Position numbers and translations under genes: made by a program. This document shows, piece by piece, positions 8,985 to 18,124 of a stretch of DNA of 50,644 nt (position 1 is its first letter; each line of letters begins with the position of its first letter). Location: positions 1-50,644 of the forward strand of contig JBHYFA010000005.1 in assembly GCA_051859825.1 (NCBI GenBank), read 5' to 3'. This stretch comes from CSBr16-58 sp051859825 (GTDB lineage Bacteria > Bacteroidota > Bacteroidia > Flavobacteriales > Schleiferiaceae). Below the pieces are notes generated by a model that did not search any database, had not been told where the DNA came from, and saw nothing but the letters and a program-made list of their open reading frames with translations.

Positions 8985-9319
8985 ATGGTGTCGTTTTCAT
9001 TGGCGAAAAAACTGTACTGATGAAAAGTAGATTCTCCATTGCGCACGTGCACGAGTGCGATGGAGGATTTTTTTTCGGCCTCTACTTCAAACCACATTAT
9101 TTCGTCGATAGAATGATTGCGATATTGCCATCCGGAAATGGGGCACTCAAAGCCGTAGGTGTCATTAGGTAGGGGGTCGTTGCTTAGTAAATGTAAAACG
9201 AGTGTAGCTTTTTTTTCAATATTTTCCTTTGGTGTGTGGGCGTAGAATTCCAGATGGTTTTCTTTTTTGCAAAATGAAAAAGTGCCGAAAATAAAAGCCG
9301 TAAAAAGTAATGTCCTCAT
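8963..9319 (-). CDS. Small lipoprotein, function unknown
   Basis: This 118-residue product has a short signal and a lipobox-like end (TFSFC, Cys17, followed by KKE). The mature part is strand-rich with no recognised domain. It overlaps the 3' end of the DUF3050 gene in convergent orientation. A -7-like element (CAAAAGTA on the plus strand, 9366-9373) lies 46 bases upstream of its ATG, which supports expression. Confidence 0.6.
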   Translation of the reverse strand: MRTLLFTAFIFGTFSFCKKENHLEFYAHTPKENIEKKATLVLHLLSNDPLPNDTYGFECPISGWQYRNHSIDEIMWFEVEAEKKSSIALVHVRNGESTFHQYSFFANENDTIYGLAIW

Positions 9320-9365
9320 TTTGATAACGATTTAATGCGGGTTTTTTATTAGTATGTTCGTTTAG

Positions 9366-9373
9366 CAAAAGTA
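9366..9373 (-). promoter_or_regulatory. Promoter -7 element for the small lipoprotein
   Basis: On the minus strand this reads TACTTTTG, an exact match to TAnnTTTG. No -33 TTTG was seen at normal spacing. Confidence 0.35.
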
Positions 9374-9461
9374 AGAAAAGTTTTTAAAAATAAAAATCAT
9401 TATTAGCGAAAAATATTACAAATTTTCCGACCTTCTTTTGCTGAGAATCAAATGAGACTTT

Positions 9462-9497
9462 TTTGTACGTTCGACCAGAAAATAGGCATTACTTTTG
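9462..9497 (+). promoter_or_regulatory. Promoter for the CsgG-like/LPP20 operon
   Basis: TACTTTTG at 9490-9497 matches the -7 consensus exactly. A TTTG at 9462-9465 could be the -33 element, although the 24-base spacer is slightly long. Confidence 0.5.
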
Positions 9498-9555
9498 AAC
9501 TTTTATATGTTGGGGTTATGAGGAGAGCTAACATGCGTTTTATTTATATGCATTC

Positions 9556-10959
9556 ATGAAAATTTTTGATATGGGAAGAATTGTATTCATTGCTTTGATC
9601 TTAGTATCCCTTGTAGGGTGTTCGGGTTCGAGCAGGTACTACAAAATGGGTAGTCAGTTGTCGGAGGCGGGACTTCACCGAGAGGCTTCCGAGCGGTATA
9701 TGGAGGCTTTGCGACGTAATCGCAATAACGTCAGCGCTCAAATTGCTTTACGAGTGGATGGACAGCGTGTGCTCGATGGACATTTGCAAGAGTTTTATTT
9801 GGCGCATACTTCAGGCGATCATACCAAGGCCGTTCGTGAGTATGAATTAGCTACACGTTATCAAGAAATGGTTCGTCGATATGGCGTGAATTTGTCTTTT
9901 CCTGAAAACTACCGTCCGATGTATCAGGAGTCGGAAGATATTCATCTTGAGGGTCTTTACCGTCAAGCCAATGATTTAATCGATGATCAAAAGTTTGCTG
10001 AAGCGGAGGTGTTGTTAAGAGAGATTGCCAGATTTCGAAGTGATTACGGTACGGTTCAGGAATTAAAGGATGTTGCTTTTTTAGAGCCACGCTATCAAGA
10101 GGCTTTGGAGGCCATGGACGATGAACAGTTTCGCAGGGCGTATGCGCTTTTAACGGAAATCACCACTCGCGATCCGAATTTTCGTGATGCTCGACGTTTG
10201 CGCGAGACAGCTCGTGAGCGTGGTGTGTTTTCCATTGGTATATTGCCTTTTGAGAACAAATCGAATGTTCGGAATATTGAATCACTCATTATGGCTCGTC
10301 TGCTTGCGGAGGTCAACGGAATGAATGATCCTTTTTTACGATTAATCGACCGCACCAATACCGACCGTATTATTGCCGAACAACGCTTGTCGCTTGAAGG
10401 GGTTATTGACCAAAATACTGCGGTAATAGCCGGGGAGTTGATGGGGGCAAAGGCTCTACTTAAAGCCACCATCTTAGATGCTCGTGAAGTGGAAGGTGAA
10501 TTGCAAACAGAAAATCGTAAGGGTTTTTTGGGAACGCCAATTAACGTTAAAGATCCCGCTACTGGGGCAGTAACTACCCAGATGCAGTATAATAGAGTTT
10601 TCTATCAGCATTTTACTCGCGAAAATGAAGTTTTTGTGAGTATTCAGTATCAATTGGTAAGCACTGCTACGGGGGAGATATTATTGAGTGATGTTGTTGA
10701 AATGCGTCGTTCTGATCGAGCAGATTATTCACGTTTCGAGGGCGACCATCGACACTTATTTGCGGGTACGTGGGAAAATCAGCGTCGCCCATCTCCCAAC
10801 GATAGAATGTATAATTCACCAAGAGCTAAAAGGGAGTTGAATAGTAGTCTTCAGGCTTCTGATCAGGTGGAGTCGGTTTCCAACCTGCGTTCACAATTGG
10901 TTCGCGATCTCAGTGCTCGAGTTGCTCAGCAGTTACAAAGCTTTAATCCTGAACGATAA
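9556..10959 (+). CDS. CsgG-like lipoprotein with TPR-like N-terminal region
   Basis: The 467-residue protein has a lipobox (LVGC, Cys22). Residues 30-215 are helical repeats of TPR character (for example GLHREASERYMEALRR and FRRAYALLTEITTRDP). From about 224 a CsgG-type domain begins with FSIGILPFENKS, followed by LIDRTNTDRIIAEQRLS and GELMGAKALLKATI. CsgG itself forms an outer-membrane export channel for curli. No curli subunit or CsgE/F gene is present here, so a curli role is not supported. The stop overlaps the ATG of the next lipoprotein by one base (TAATG), so the two are translationally coupled and probably work together. Confidence 0.8.
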   Translation: MKIFDMGRIVFIALILVSLVGCSGSSRYYKMGSQLSEAGLHREASERYMEALRRNRNNVSAQIALRVDGQRVLDGHLQEFYLAHTSGDHTKAVREYELATRYQEMVRRYGVNLSFPENYRPMYQESEDIHLEGLYRQANDLIDDQKFAEAEVLLREIARFRSDYGTVQELKDVAFLEPRYQEALEAMDDEQFRRAYALLTEITTRDPNFRDARRLRETARERGVFSIGILPFENKSNVRNIESLIMARLLAEVNGMNDPFLRLIDRTNTDRIIAEQRLSLEGVIDQNTAVIAGELMGAKALLKATILDAREVEGELQTENRKGFLGTPINVKDPATGAVTTQMQYNRVFYQHFTRENEVFVSIQYQLVSTATGEILLSDVVEMRRSDRADYSRFEGDHRHLFAGTWENQRRPSPNDRMYNSPRAKRELNSSLQASDQVESVSNLRSQLVRDLSARVAQQLQSFNPER

Positions 10960-12362
10960 TGCGGTTAAAATTTTTATTACTCAGTCCAATACTCGTATTT
11001 TTATTTGCTTCTTGCGGAGGTGCAAAGAAAACCCAAGCCTCCATGGCAGATGAAAACCCTCGGCCACGATGGGTTACGGCCAAGCCCACTGATCCCGTGT
11101 TTTTTCACGGAGTGGGCTTTGCCTACAAGGTTCCCGGAAGGGATGATCACCAACAGATGGCGCGAAATAATGCTTTGCACAATTTGGCTAGCGAGATATC
11201 GGTAAATATTTCTGCTCAGTCTCTCCTTTATCAGGTGGAAAGTGATCAGCGAGTACGGGAAACGTTCCGCTCTACCATTCGCAGCAGTAGCACGGCTCGT
11301 TTGGAAGGTTTTGAATTAGTGGGGAGTTGGGAAAATGAGCGTGAAATCTGGTTTTACTACCGCCTTTCAAAAAGTGAACACGAGCGTATTCAACGTGAAA
11401 AGCGTCGCAAGGCCGTGGATATGAGTCTTTCAGCTTTTAATAATTCTCAGAGCGAATCCGACCCTTATCGACAATTTGTCGGGATGATTTCTGCCTTGGA
11501 TGCAATAAAAGAATATTTGGGTGAGCCTCTGCAAGCAAATATAGGTGGTGAAAATACGTTTTTGGCGAATCATATCATGCAGCAACTTCGTCAGCTGGTA
11601 GATTCGTGGAACATTCAGCCCTTCCAGAATACAGTGTCTATCAAACGTGGACAAGCTGTGCGTGTGCCTTCGAGTTTTTGGGAAGGACCGGTTGTGTTTT
11701 TTACCCTTCAGCAAGATAGACGGCCTATTGTTCAAGCTCCATTGGTACTCTCTTATTCCGAAAGAAGAAATCATCAGCAGTCTGCCACAACTGATAGAAA
11801 TGGACATGTTTATTTTGTGTGGGATAGAATTGCTAGTCAGCGCAGTCAAGAACAGCTCCACGCTAGGGTAGATTTGAAAGCCATTGCCAATGAAGCTTCG
11901 AAAGATCCTATTGTTATGGCGATTGTTGACAAACTTCGAGAGCCCGCCTCCACCATTACTCTGGAAATTCTGCCGCCATTGGTTTTTGTTCAGTCTCAGG
12001 AAAGGTTGATGGGTAAGTTTATCGATCCACCCCTTTTGGCGAATGCTTTTGCCAACGAATTTCGTAAAGATGGTTTTGAAGTTACGCGCAATCAAAGTGA
12101 TGCGGATTTTATTCTGGATATCAAAGCGGCTACTCGTCCAGGAAACGGAGTGGGGGAGACTACGCAGTTCGTGACGGCCTTTCTCGACGCCACTATTCAG
12201 CTTATGGAGCAGCCCTCGGGCAGGGTGGTTTTTTCGCATCAGATGACGGGTGTTCGTGGGGTACAACTCGACGACGATCGGGCCGCGCGAGAAACCTTTA
12301 CGCGTGCCATTCGTGATATTCAAAGAGAAGTGTATCCCGATTTACGAAGGAAAGCCTTGTAG
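10959..12362 (+). CDS. LPP20-family-like lipoprotein
   Basis: This 467-residue protein has a lipobox (LFASC, Cys19). The segment after it (PRPRWVTAKPTDPVFFHGVGFAY, then QQMARNNALHNLASEISVNI) is typical of LPP20-like domains, in which a Trp-rich start is followed by an Ala/Arg helix with A..NALHNLA. The C-terminal part (about 340-467) has another strand/helix domain with FANEFRKDGFEV and SDADFILDI, resembling surface-lipoprotein domains that pair with CsgG-like proteins. It overlaps the preceding gene by one base. The exact function is unknown; an envelope assembly pair is the best inference. Confidence 0.7.
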   Translation: MRLKFLLLSPILVFLFASCGGAKKTQASMADENPRPRWVTAKPTDPVFFHGVGFAYKVPGRDDHQQMARNNALHNLASEISVNISAQSLLYQVESDQRVRETFRSTIRSSSTARLEGFELVGSWENEREIWFYYRLSKSEHERIQREKRRKAVDMSLSAFNNSQSESDPYRQFVGMISALDAIKEYLGEPLQANIGGENTFLANHIMQQLRQLVDSWNIQPFQNTVSIKRGQAVRVPSSFWEGPVVFFTLQQDRRPIVQAPLVLSYSERRNHQQSATTDRNGHVYFVWDRIASQRSQEQLHARVDLKAIANEASKDPIVMAIVDKLREPASTITLEILPPLVFVQSQERLMGKFIDPPLLANAFANEFRKDGFEVTRNQSDADFILDIKAATRPGNGVGETTQFVTAFLDATIQLMEQPSGRVVFSHQMTGVRGVQLDDDRAARETFTRAIRDIQREVYPDLRRKAL

Positions 12363-12379
12363 TCGTTTAATTTTTATCG

Positions 12380-13627
12380 TTGAGCAGTACCACCACCGTA
12401 TTTCGTTCCGATCGTATTCCCTTCCTCGATATTCTCCGAGGTATTGCGGTGTTATTCATCTTTTTTGTGAATATCCAGTTTCTTTCCGGGGTGTATTACT
12501 ACGCAGATGATTTTTCTGAACGTTTTCCCACCGCCGCTTTAGATGGTTTTTTAGAGGTTTTCTTTTTCATCTTTCTCAACGGAAAGTACTATTACATTTT
12601 TAGTTTTTTATTCGGGATAGGTTTTGTGGTGCAATATCAGAATTTCCAATCCCGAAACCAGAATTTCCCGGCTTTCTTTGCCCGTCGAATGCTTGTTTTG
12701 TTGGCAATTGGTTTGTTCCACATGGTCTTTATTTGGTCTGGAGACATCTTGAGCATATACGCAGTTTTGGGGTTTATTTTACTGCTTTTTCGCGATTTTC
12801 CTGATAAAAAACTTCTCAAGTGGGCGGGGATGCTTTTAGTAATGCCGCTGATACATTGGATTTTAATGTATGCATTTAAGATTTATTACTACTATCCTCT
12901 TTTTGATTTTGTACACGAATACGCGGCTGATTTAGGTCTGGTGTACCCTGAAACTATGGGTACGGATAACCCTCGTTTTGACGCGCGACTTCGGTTGGAG
13001 ATTTCTAATTTGAGTGAATGGATTCAAATGCAAGTGGTGCTACCCATTCAGCGCTTGGGACTTATTCTAATGCGTGGAAGACTATTCAAGGTTATGGCAC
13101 TTTTTCTTCTAGGCTTATGGGCGGGAAGGAGAATTCTGAACGACAATATCCTAAATGATAAAGCCTATTTGAAGAAGATTGCTTTTTGGGGATTCGGTAT
13201 TGGTTTGCCTTTTAACATTCTACTTGCGGTTCTTCAGTTTACAGACTTGGTATCGGGAAACTTAAAGCATTTTCTCAATCATTTGTTTTATGTAATAGGA
13301 GTTGCTTCACTCGCTATGGGCTATGTTGCTTCGCTCGCTTTGTTGTATAAGCGCATACCGTACATATTGAATGTCTTTATACCAGTAGGTCAAATGGCTT
13401 TAACAAATTACTTGTCGCAGTCGGTAATTGCCATTCTGCTTTTTCACAACATTGGTCTTGGTTTGTACGGGAAGTACTCGCTTGCAGAGGTGTTATTTAT
13501 TGCGGTTTTACTATTTTCAGGACAAATTCTATTCAGTTATTTATGGTTGCGCTTTTTTAAATTTGGTCCGATAGAGTGGATATGGCGACAGTTGACTTAT
13601 TGGAAAAGGATTCAACTTTTAAGGTGA
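12380..13627 (+). CDS. DUF418 family membrane protein
   Basis: This 415-residue polytopic protein opens with RIPFLDILRGIAVLFIFFVNI, the N-terminal signature of DUF418/YeiB-type membrane proteins, which are related to acyltransferase-3 proteins. The C-terminal half has the DUF418 core, including PVGQMALTNYLSQS and FGPIEWIWRQLTYWK at the end. The only usable start is the TTG at 12380: an in-frame stop lies at 12368-12370 and the next ATG would delete the first membrane segments. It begins 17 bases after the LPP20-like gene, so it may be the third gene of that operon. Substrate unknown. Confidence 0.85.
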   Translation: MSSTTTVFRSDRIPFLDILRGIAVLFIFFVNIQFLSGVYYYADDFSERFPTAALDGFLEVFFFIFLNGKYYYIFSFLFGIGFVVQYQNFQSRNQNFPAFFARRMLVLLAIGLFHMVFIWSGDILSIYAVLGFILLLFRDFPDKKLLKWAGMLLVMPLIHWILMYAFKIYYYYPLFDFVHEYAADLGLVYPETMGTDNPRFDARLRLEISNLSEWIQMQVVLPIQRLGLILMRGRLFKVMALFLLGLWAGRRILNDNILNDKAYLKKIAFWGFGIGLPFNILLAVLQFTDLVSGNLKHFLNHLFYVIGVASLAMGYVASLALLYKRIPYILNVFIPVGQMALTNYLSQSVIAILLFHNIGLGLYGKYSLAEVLFIAVLLFSGQILFSYLWLRFFKFGPIEWIWRQLTYWKRIQLLR

Positions 13628-13697
13628 GATGGATTCCACGGATTGTCGTAATCAATCTTGTTGTTCTATTGTATCTTGCACAATCAAATTTTAGAAG

Positions 13698-14561
13698 ATG
13701 AAACTGGGAAAATCTTTTGTCAATTCAATGGTTCGTGAAGTAGGCCGAAATTACGGAAAGGCTATTTCAAACAGACTTTTGGGGGATAAACATTCTACGC
13801 CATATCGTAGAGTGGGAGCTAATGTTCAGTCTGCAACATACGCTGCTTCGGCGCCGGCAAAGAAGCGCATGAGTAGTTTAGAGCGTCTTTTGAATAATTT
13901 CACTCGCAAAACGACTGAGAAGTCAACCTTAACCCAAGCCCTCAATCTTTACGATGCGTATTTCACTGAAGTGAACGAAGCTCAAGCAGCCGGAGGAGCG
14001 ATTGATTTGGCAGAAGCAACGTTCTTAGTTCAAAAAAGTGGTGAGGTAATACGTATGATTAATAGTTCGGTAGAGCAGCTAAAGATCTTGGATAAACCCA
14101 CAAACATTGAGCTTCTTGAGCAAAAGAAACAAGAAATAAAAGACTTTATCGCTGGGCTTGATGAGGCAATGCTCAGTCATATTCAAGAGAGAAAAGATCT
14201 CCTTTCAAACAGTTCTAAAAACCAACAAGCAAATAAATCGCCCTTTCTCGTGGCCTTATTTTCACTTGTAGGTATGGGGCAAGCTTATTTTTATGGCGGA
14301 CTCCAGCATTTACATGCGAAGACAGAAGCGGGTGTGTTTGCTTTGATTGTTTTAGCTCAATTGTTTTTCAAGTCTTCGGAAAACTCAGTGCTCATCGTGA
14401 ATTTGTTTACCGTTGGCTATGTGGTGTATGCGTTATTTATTTCCTGGAAGCCCGCTGAAAAACGAAAAAAAGAGAAAGCTGAACTAGAGCTACAGCAATC
14501 TCTTTTGGAGGATATGGAGAGTCAAGTAAATGCTATTTCGAGAGAAATTGCCCGAATATAA
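13698..14561 (+). CDS. Coiled-coil membrane protein, unrecognised
   Basis: The 287-residue product has no recognised domain. Residues 1-60 are basic (MKLGKSFVNSMVREVGRNYGK). Residues 60-180 are predicted helices with heptad-like character (SSVEQLKILDKPTNIELLEQ). Two hydrophobic segments at about 193-245 (FLVALFSLVGMGQAYFYGG and a later VLIVNLFTVGYVVYALFI) look like a membrane hairpin. The end is a charged coil (KRKKEKAELELQQSLLEDME). It may be a membrane-tethered scaffold. It lies on the same strand as the DUF418 gene, 70 bases downstream. Confidence 0.7.
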   Translation: MKLGKSFVNSMVREVGRNYGKAISNRLLGDKHSTPYRRVGANVQSATYAASAPAKKRMSSLERLLNNFTRKTTEKSTLTQALNLYDAYFTEVNEAQAAGGAIDLAEATFLVQKSGEVIRMINSSVEQLKILDKPTNIELLEQKKQEIKDFIAGLDEAMLSHIQERKDLLSNSSKNQQANKSPFLVALFSLVGMGQAYFYGGLQHLHAKTEAGVFALIVLAQLFFKSSENSVLIVNLFTVGYVVYALFISWKPAEKRKKEKAELELQQSLLEDMESQVNAISREIARI

Positions 14562-14564
14562 ATT

Positions 14565-15401
14565 TTATTGCTCCACTTCACGTAGATAAATATTCCCATA
14601 AGGCGCATTGAGCTTGATAGCCACATTTGGGTCATTCAGACGGTAGGTTTGAAGTCCTTTCTCTGTGTGCGTCATTTGTACGGGAAGGTCGCTGAATATT
14701 CTCGGGATATGCCGGGTATTAACTACTTCAACTTGCATGTTGGAATTTTTCGGCATTGCGATGTCAATTACCCCCAGGTGTGAAGTGAGGTTCATTTTAG
14801 CTTTTGGGGATTCATTGCATACTACCTCAATATTTTGTTTGGTTTCCACCACCACGATTCCTTCCGGATTCATGATTCTCACCGCTGATTGAATTCTCTC
14901 CATGCGTATATCGGAGGTCATGTTTTCAATTTCAATTTTTCCGCCGTGCCCTGCGCTTTGAACACGCACGCTGAGATTTTTGGGTAACTTTATTGAGAAT
15001 CGGTGGTTTTTGAAATGCTCACTGCCCGGTTGAATTCGCAATACACCATCTTCCTGAATCATTCGAAGTCCAACTCCGGTATTGTCTAAGGCTCCAAGTG
15101 TAATCTCACGTAGGCCCACAGCGCGCTCGTCAACTCTGTGTGGCGCAAAAAGGTGGAAAGCTTCAATAACATCCAAGGCTTCAACGCCTCTGATTGTCAT
15201 GCGGCCACTAAAGCCACCTTCAATAATAACGGTGTGGATGTCGGGGTTTAACGCTGTTTCAAATCGAGTGCTATCGAGAATCTCAACCTCCTGTTCCGGG
15301 GTTATGGGTAAATTTCGCATATCCACTTGGGCGGATAGAGTATGAGTGAGGGAGAATGCGGTGAAGATAGCAAGGCTTAGCAATTTCGATTTCGTTTCCA
15401 T
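14565..15401 (-). CDS. Secreted protein with DUF4097-like beta-solenoid
   Basis: This 278-residue product starts with a signal peptide (ending near THTLSAQ). The rest is a run of short strands with repeats such as LRIQPGSEHFKNHRFSIKLPKN, then KIEIENMTSDIRMERIQSAVRI and GVIDIAMPKNSNMQVEV. This is the pattern of DUF4097/auto-transporter-adhesin-like right-handed beta folds common in Bacteroidota. No catalytic motif was seen. It is convergent with the preceding gene, three bases away, and divergent from glutamate dehydrogenase. The role is unknown; location is periplasm or outer-membrane surface. Confidence 0.65.
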   Translation of the reverse strand: METKSKLLSLAIFTAFSLTHTLSAQVDMRNLPITPEQEVEILDSTRFETALNPDIHTVIIEGGFSGRMTIRGVEALDVIEAFHLFAPHRVDERAVGLREITLGALDNTGVGLRMIQEDGVLRIQPGSEHFKNHRFSIKLPKNLSVRVQSAGHGGKIEIENMTSDIRMERIQSAVRIMNPEGIVVVETKQNIEVVCNESPKAKMNLTSHLGVIDIAMPKNSNMQVEVVNTRHIPRIFSDLPVQMTHTEKGLQTYRLNDPNVAIKLNAPYGNIYLREVEQ

Positions 15402-15605
15402 ATCTTTCTATTTTCAAATAGTTAAGTCAAAAACTAAGCCGAAGCTTAAGAAATCACTTAGTGGAGTTTTTAAAATAATTGTGAAAATCAGTTTTCAAAT
15501 ATAAGCATTGTTGAGCAAAGTCTGGGTTAACATAAACAAAATGCCAAAAAAAACATCAAAACAAAAAACAGTTTCGCTATTTCCTTACAAATGCTAAAAT
15601 TAGAT

Positions 15606-15613
15606 TACATTTG
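15606..15613 (+). promoter_or_regulatory. Promoter -7 element for glutamate dehydrogenase
   Basis: TACATTTG matches TAnnTTTG exactly and sits 24 bases before the ATG at 15638. A weak TTCC at 15581 is the closest -33 candidate. Confidence 0.5.
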
Positions 15614-15637
15614 CCGCAAATTAAAAAACTATTTCGC

Positions 15638-16987
15638 ATGTCTAAATACCAAGCTCAAATTGATCAGTTCATGAGCGAGCTCAAGAAGCACCACGGCCAT
15701 GAGCCCGAGTTTCTTCAAGCCGCCGAAGAGGTAATCGAGGTTGTTCTTCCTATCGTAGAAGAAACCCCCAAGTACAAGCAAGCCAATATTTTGGAGCGCA
15801 TTGTAGAGCCGGAAAGAGTGTTTATTTTCCGTGTGCCATGGGTGGATGATTCCGGGAAAATTCAAGTGAATCGCGGATACCGAGTGCAGTTTAACTCCGC
15901 TATCGGACCATACAAAGGCGGTTTGCGTTTTCACCCTTCAGTAAACCTTTCGATTTTGAAATTTTTGGGCTTTGAGCAGATTTTCAAAAATGCTCTTACC
16001 ACTTTGCCAATGGGTGGTGGTAAAGGAGGTGCCGACTTTGACCCTAAAGGAAAAAGCGATAGTGAAGTAATGCGTTTTTGCCAGAGTTTCATGACTGAGC
16101 TTGCTAAGCACATCGGCGCAAATACCGACGTGCCTGCGGGTGATATCGGTGTTGGAGCTCGTGAAATTGGCTACATGTTTGGTCAGTATAAGAGACTGCG
16201 TGATGAATTTACCGGAGTACTTACCGGTAAGGGAATCAACTGGGGAGGTTCATTAATCCGTCCGGAAGCCACAGGTTATGGTGTGGTTTATTTCACCGTG
16301 GAAATGCTTCGCGAGAAAGGGGAGTCACTCAAAGGTAAGAAAGTTGCCGTTTCAGGTTCGGGTAACGTAGCCCAGTTTGCTATTGAGAAGGCAATGGAAT
16401 TTGGCGCAACCGTGGTAAGTGCTTCCGATTCTTCTGGATACATTCATGATGCTGAAGGTTTCAACGCTGAAAAACTTGAGTACCTCAAAGATTTGAAGAA
16501 TGTTCGTAGAGGAAGAATTTCTGAGTATGCAGAGAAATTTGGTTGTGAATTCCACGAAGGTAAAACGCCTTGGGGAATTACCGTTGATGTAGCCATGCCT
16601 TGCGCTACTCAAAACGAGCTCAACGATCAGGATGCAGAAATGCTTATCAAAAATGGTGTTATTGCCGTGGCTGAAGGTGCTAATATGCCATCTACCCCGG
16701 GTGCCGTTCGCGCTTTCCTCAAAGCGAAAGTTCTTTTTGCTCCCGGAAAAGCAAGTAACGCCGGTGGTGTTGCTACCAGCGGATTGGAAATGTCACAAAA
16801 CTCTTTGCGCTTCAACTGGTCGCGCGAGGAAGTTGATGAGCGCTTACAAACCATCATGAAAAACATCCACGCAGCTTGTGTGAAATACGGTAAAAGTGAA
16901 GATGGATTCGTGGATTACGTTCGCGGAGCCAATGTTGCCGGATTTATTAAGGTTGCGGATGCAATGGTAGATCAAGGCGCCGTATAA
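15638..16987 (+). CDS. gdhA: NADP-type glutamate dehydrogenase
   Basis: The 449-residue protein makes glutamate from 2-oxoglutarate and ammonium. It has the hexameric bacterial GDH signatures: PYKGGLRFHPSVN at about 91-103, the catalytic loop LPMGGGKGGADFDPKG with Lys129, and the Rossmann motif VSGSGNVAQFA near residue 235. The length matches the family. The ATG at 15638 is used because it starts MSKYQAQIDQF, the normal N-terminus; an upstream TTG in frame lies inside the promoter element. The stop is followed by a short inverted repeat. It is monocistronic. The nearby PII-like gene is also linked to nitrogen or carbon status, but the two are in separate units. Confidence 0.96.
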   Translation: MSKYQAQIDQFMSELKKHHGHEPEFLQAAEEVIEVVLPIVEETPKYKQANILERIVEPERVFIFRVPWVDDSGKIQVNRGYRVQFNSAIGPYKGGLRFHPSVNLSILKFLGFEQIFKNALTTLPMGGGKGGADFDPKGKSDSEVMRFCQSFMTELAKHIGANTDVPAGDIGVGAREIGYMFGQYKRLRDEFTGVLTGKGINWGGSLIRPEATGYGVVYFTVEMLREKGESLKGKKVAVSGSGNVAQFAIEKAMEFGATVVSASDSSGYIHDAEGFNAEKLEYLKDLKNVRRGRISEYAEKFGCEFHEGKTPWGITVDVAMPCATQNELNDQDAEMLIKNGVIAVAEGANMPSTPGAVRAFLKAKVLFAPGKASNAGGVATSGLEMSQNSLRFNWSREEVDERLQTIMKNIHAACVKYGKSEDGFVDYVRGANVAGFIKVADAMVDQGAV

Positions 16988-16988
16988 A

Positions 16989-17009
16989 TTGGCTTTCTAG
17001 ATCAGCCAA
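16989..17009. terminator. Possible terminator between gdhA and the exonuclease gene
   Basis: TTGGCT and AGCCAA form a six-base stem around a nine-base loop directly after the gdhA stop. No T-run follows, so the call is weak. It lies between two convergent genes. Confidence 0.35.
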
Positions 17010-17026
17010 CTACTTTGAGGTGGATG

Positions 17027-18019
17027 TTATGACGACGATTCATCTCCATATTCCGTTTGCAAAGGTTGTGCGTCGTAGCCCAATTCTTGTAGCCAACGGG
17101 AAAAAATATCAGTGTAGCCGTGCGTGACTAATACACGCTCGGCTGCACTTTCTTTTATGGCGGTATTTAATGCATCCCAATCGGCGTGATCGGATATCAC
17201 AAAACCCTTATCAGCTCCACGGCGTCTGCGAATACCTCGAAGAGCCATCCATCCGGAGGCCATGGCCAACGAATAGGGCTGTAGCTTTTTCAACCAAGCT
17301 GAACCCTGCACGGAAGGCGGAGCCACTATCAGGGCGCCGCGATAATCTTCTTTTTTCTCAAGTCCCACCACTCGGTGCATTTCTGGTAGGTCAACAATTT
17401 GGTGCTGGAGCATGAGCTGATTGATTTCGTCGATGGCACCGTGGGTGTAAATCGGGCCAATACGCGCATCAACATTTGCTAGAAGTCGCTGCGCTTTTCC
17501 GAGCGAGTATCCGGTTAGAATAGAAGCCTTACCCTGCTCGGCATTCTTGCGCCACCAGGCGTTCACTTCATCGAAGATTTCTTTCTGAGGCTTCCATTTG
17601 AATGCCGGAAGTCCAAAGGTAGATTCAGTGATAAAGCAATGGCATTTTACGGATTCAAATGGCGCAGAAATTCCGTCGGGTTCTAATTTGTAATCGCCAC
17701 TTGCTACCCATACCTCGCCTTTATGCTCTACCCGAATTTGTGCCGATCCGGGAATGTGTCCGGCCGGGTGAAACGAAAAACACACTCCATTGATATTGAT
17801 TTTCTCTGCGTATTCTATGCCTTGAACATCAATCTTTCCCAGTCGGTGCCGCATGATGGGAGCAGAATGATGATGCGCCAAATAATGCTGATGTCCGTAG
17901 CGCGAGTGGTCGGCGTGTGCATGGGTAATCAGCGCACGCTCCACCGGTCGCCACGGGTCGATATAAACATCGGCTTGGGCACAGTACAGACCTTTGGAAG
18001 TAAGTTCAAGTAGTGACAC
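17027..18019 (-). CDS. Ligase-associated DNA exonuclease (MBL / beta-CASP fold)
   Basis: This 330-residue protein is a metallo-beta-lactamase nuclease. It has the metal motif HAHADH at residues 33-38, a later GHIPGSAQ, SGDYK, and the C-terminal motif VISDHADWDAL typical of beta-CASP enzymes. The overall pattern (start LTSKGLYCAQADVYIDPWRPVERALITHAHADH in outline) matches the ligase-associated exonuclease family. That family usually lies next to an ATP-dependent DNA ligase and a DEXH helicase, thought to act in DNA repair. Neither partner is in this window; the neighbours are gdhA (convergent) and the DUF1538 operon (divergent). Confidence 0.85.
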   Translation of the reverse strand: MSLLELTSKGLYCAQADVYIDPWRPVERALITHAHADHSRYGHQHYLAHHHSAPIMRHRLGKIDVQGIEYAEKININGVCFSFHPAGHIPGSAQIRVEHKGEVWVASGDYKLEPDGISAPFESVKCHCFITESTFGLPAFKWKPQKEIFDEVNAWWRKNAEQGKASILTGYSLGKAQRLLANVDARIGPIYTHGAIDEINQLMLQHQIVDLPEMHRVVGLEKKEDYRGALIVAPPSVQGSAWLKKLQPYSLAMASGWMALRGIRRRRGADKGFVISDHADWDALNTAIKESAAERVLVTHGYTDIFSRWLQELGYDAQPLQTEYGDESSS

Positions 18020-18097
18020 AAAAGAGGATTTAGCAATAGAAACAGTTAGGTTGCAAGATTACTTATCATATCAATAGGAATTAAACAATCTTGTTTC

Positions 18098-18105
18098 TAT
18101 TTTTG
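18098..18105 (+). promoter_or_regulatory. Promoter -7 element for the DUF1538/PII-like operon
   Basis: TATTTTTG matches TAnnTTTG and lies 20 bases before the first ATG of the operon. No clean -33 box was seen. Confidence 0.45.
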
Positions 18106-18124
18106 TGCGATAAACAATAATTGG

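Noticed and set aside
11430..12323. Long open frame on the minus strand inside the LPP20-like gene
   Set aside because: It is antisense to a convincing gene with lipobox and coupled start, and its translation shows no signal, domain or promoter.
15611..15637. Upstream TTG start for glutamate dehydrogenase
   Set aside because: The TTG is part of the -7 element TACATTTG, and the normal N-terminus begins at the ATG at 15638.
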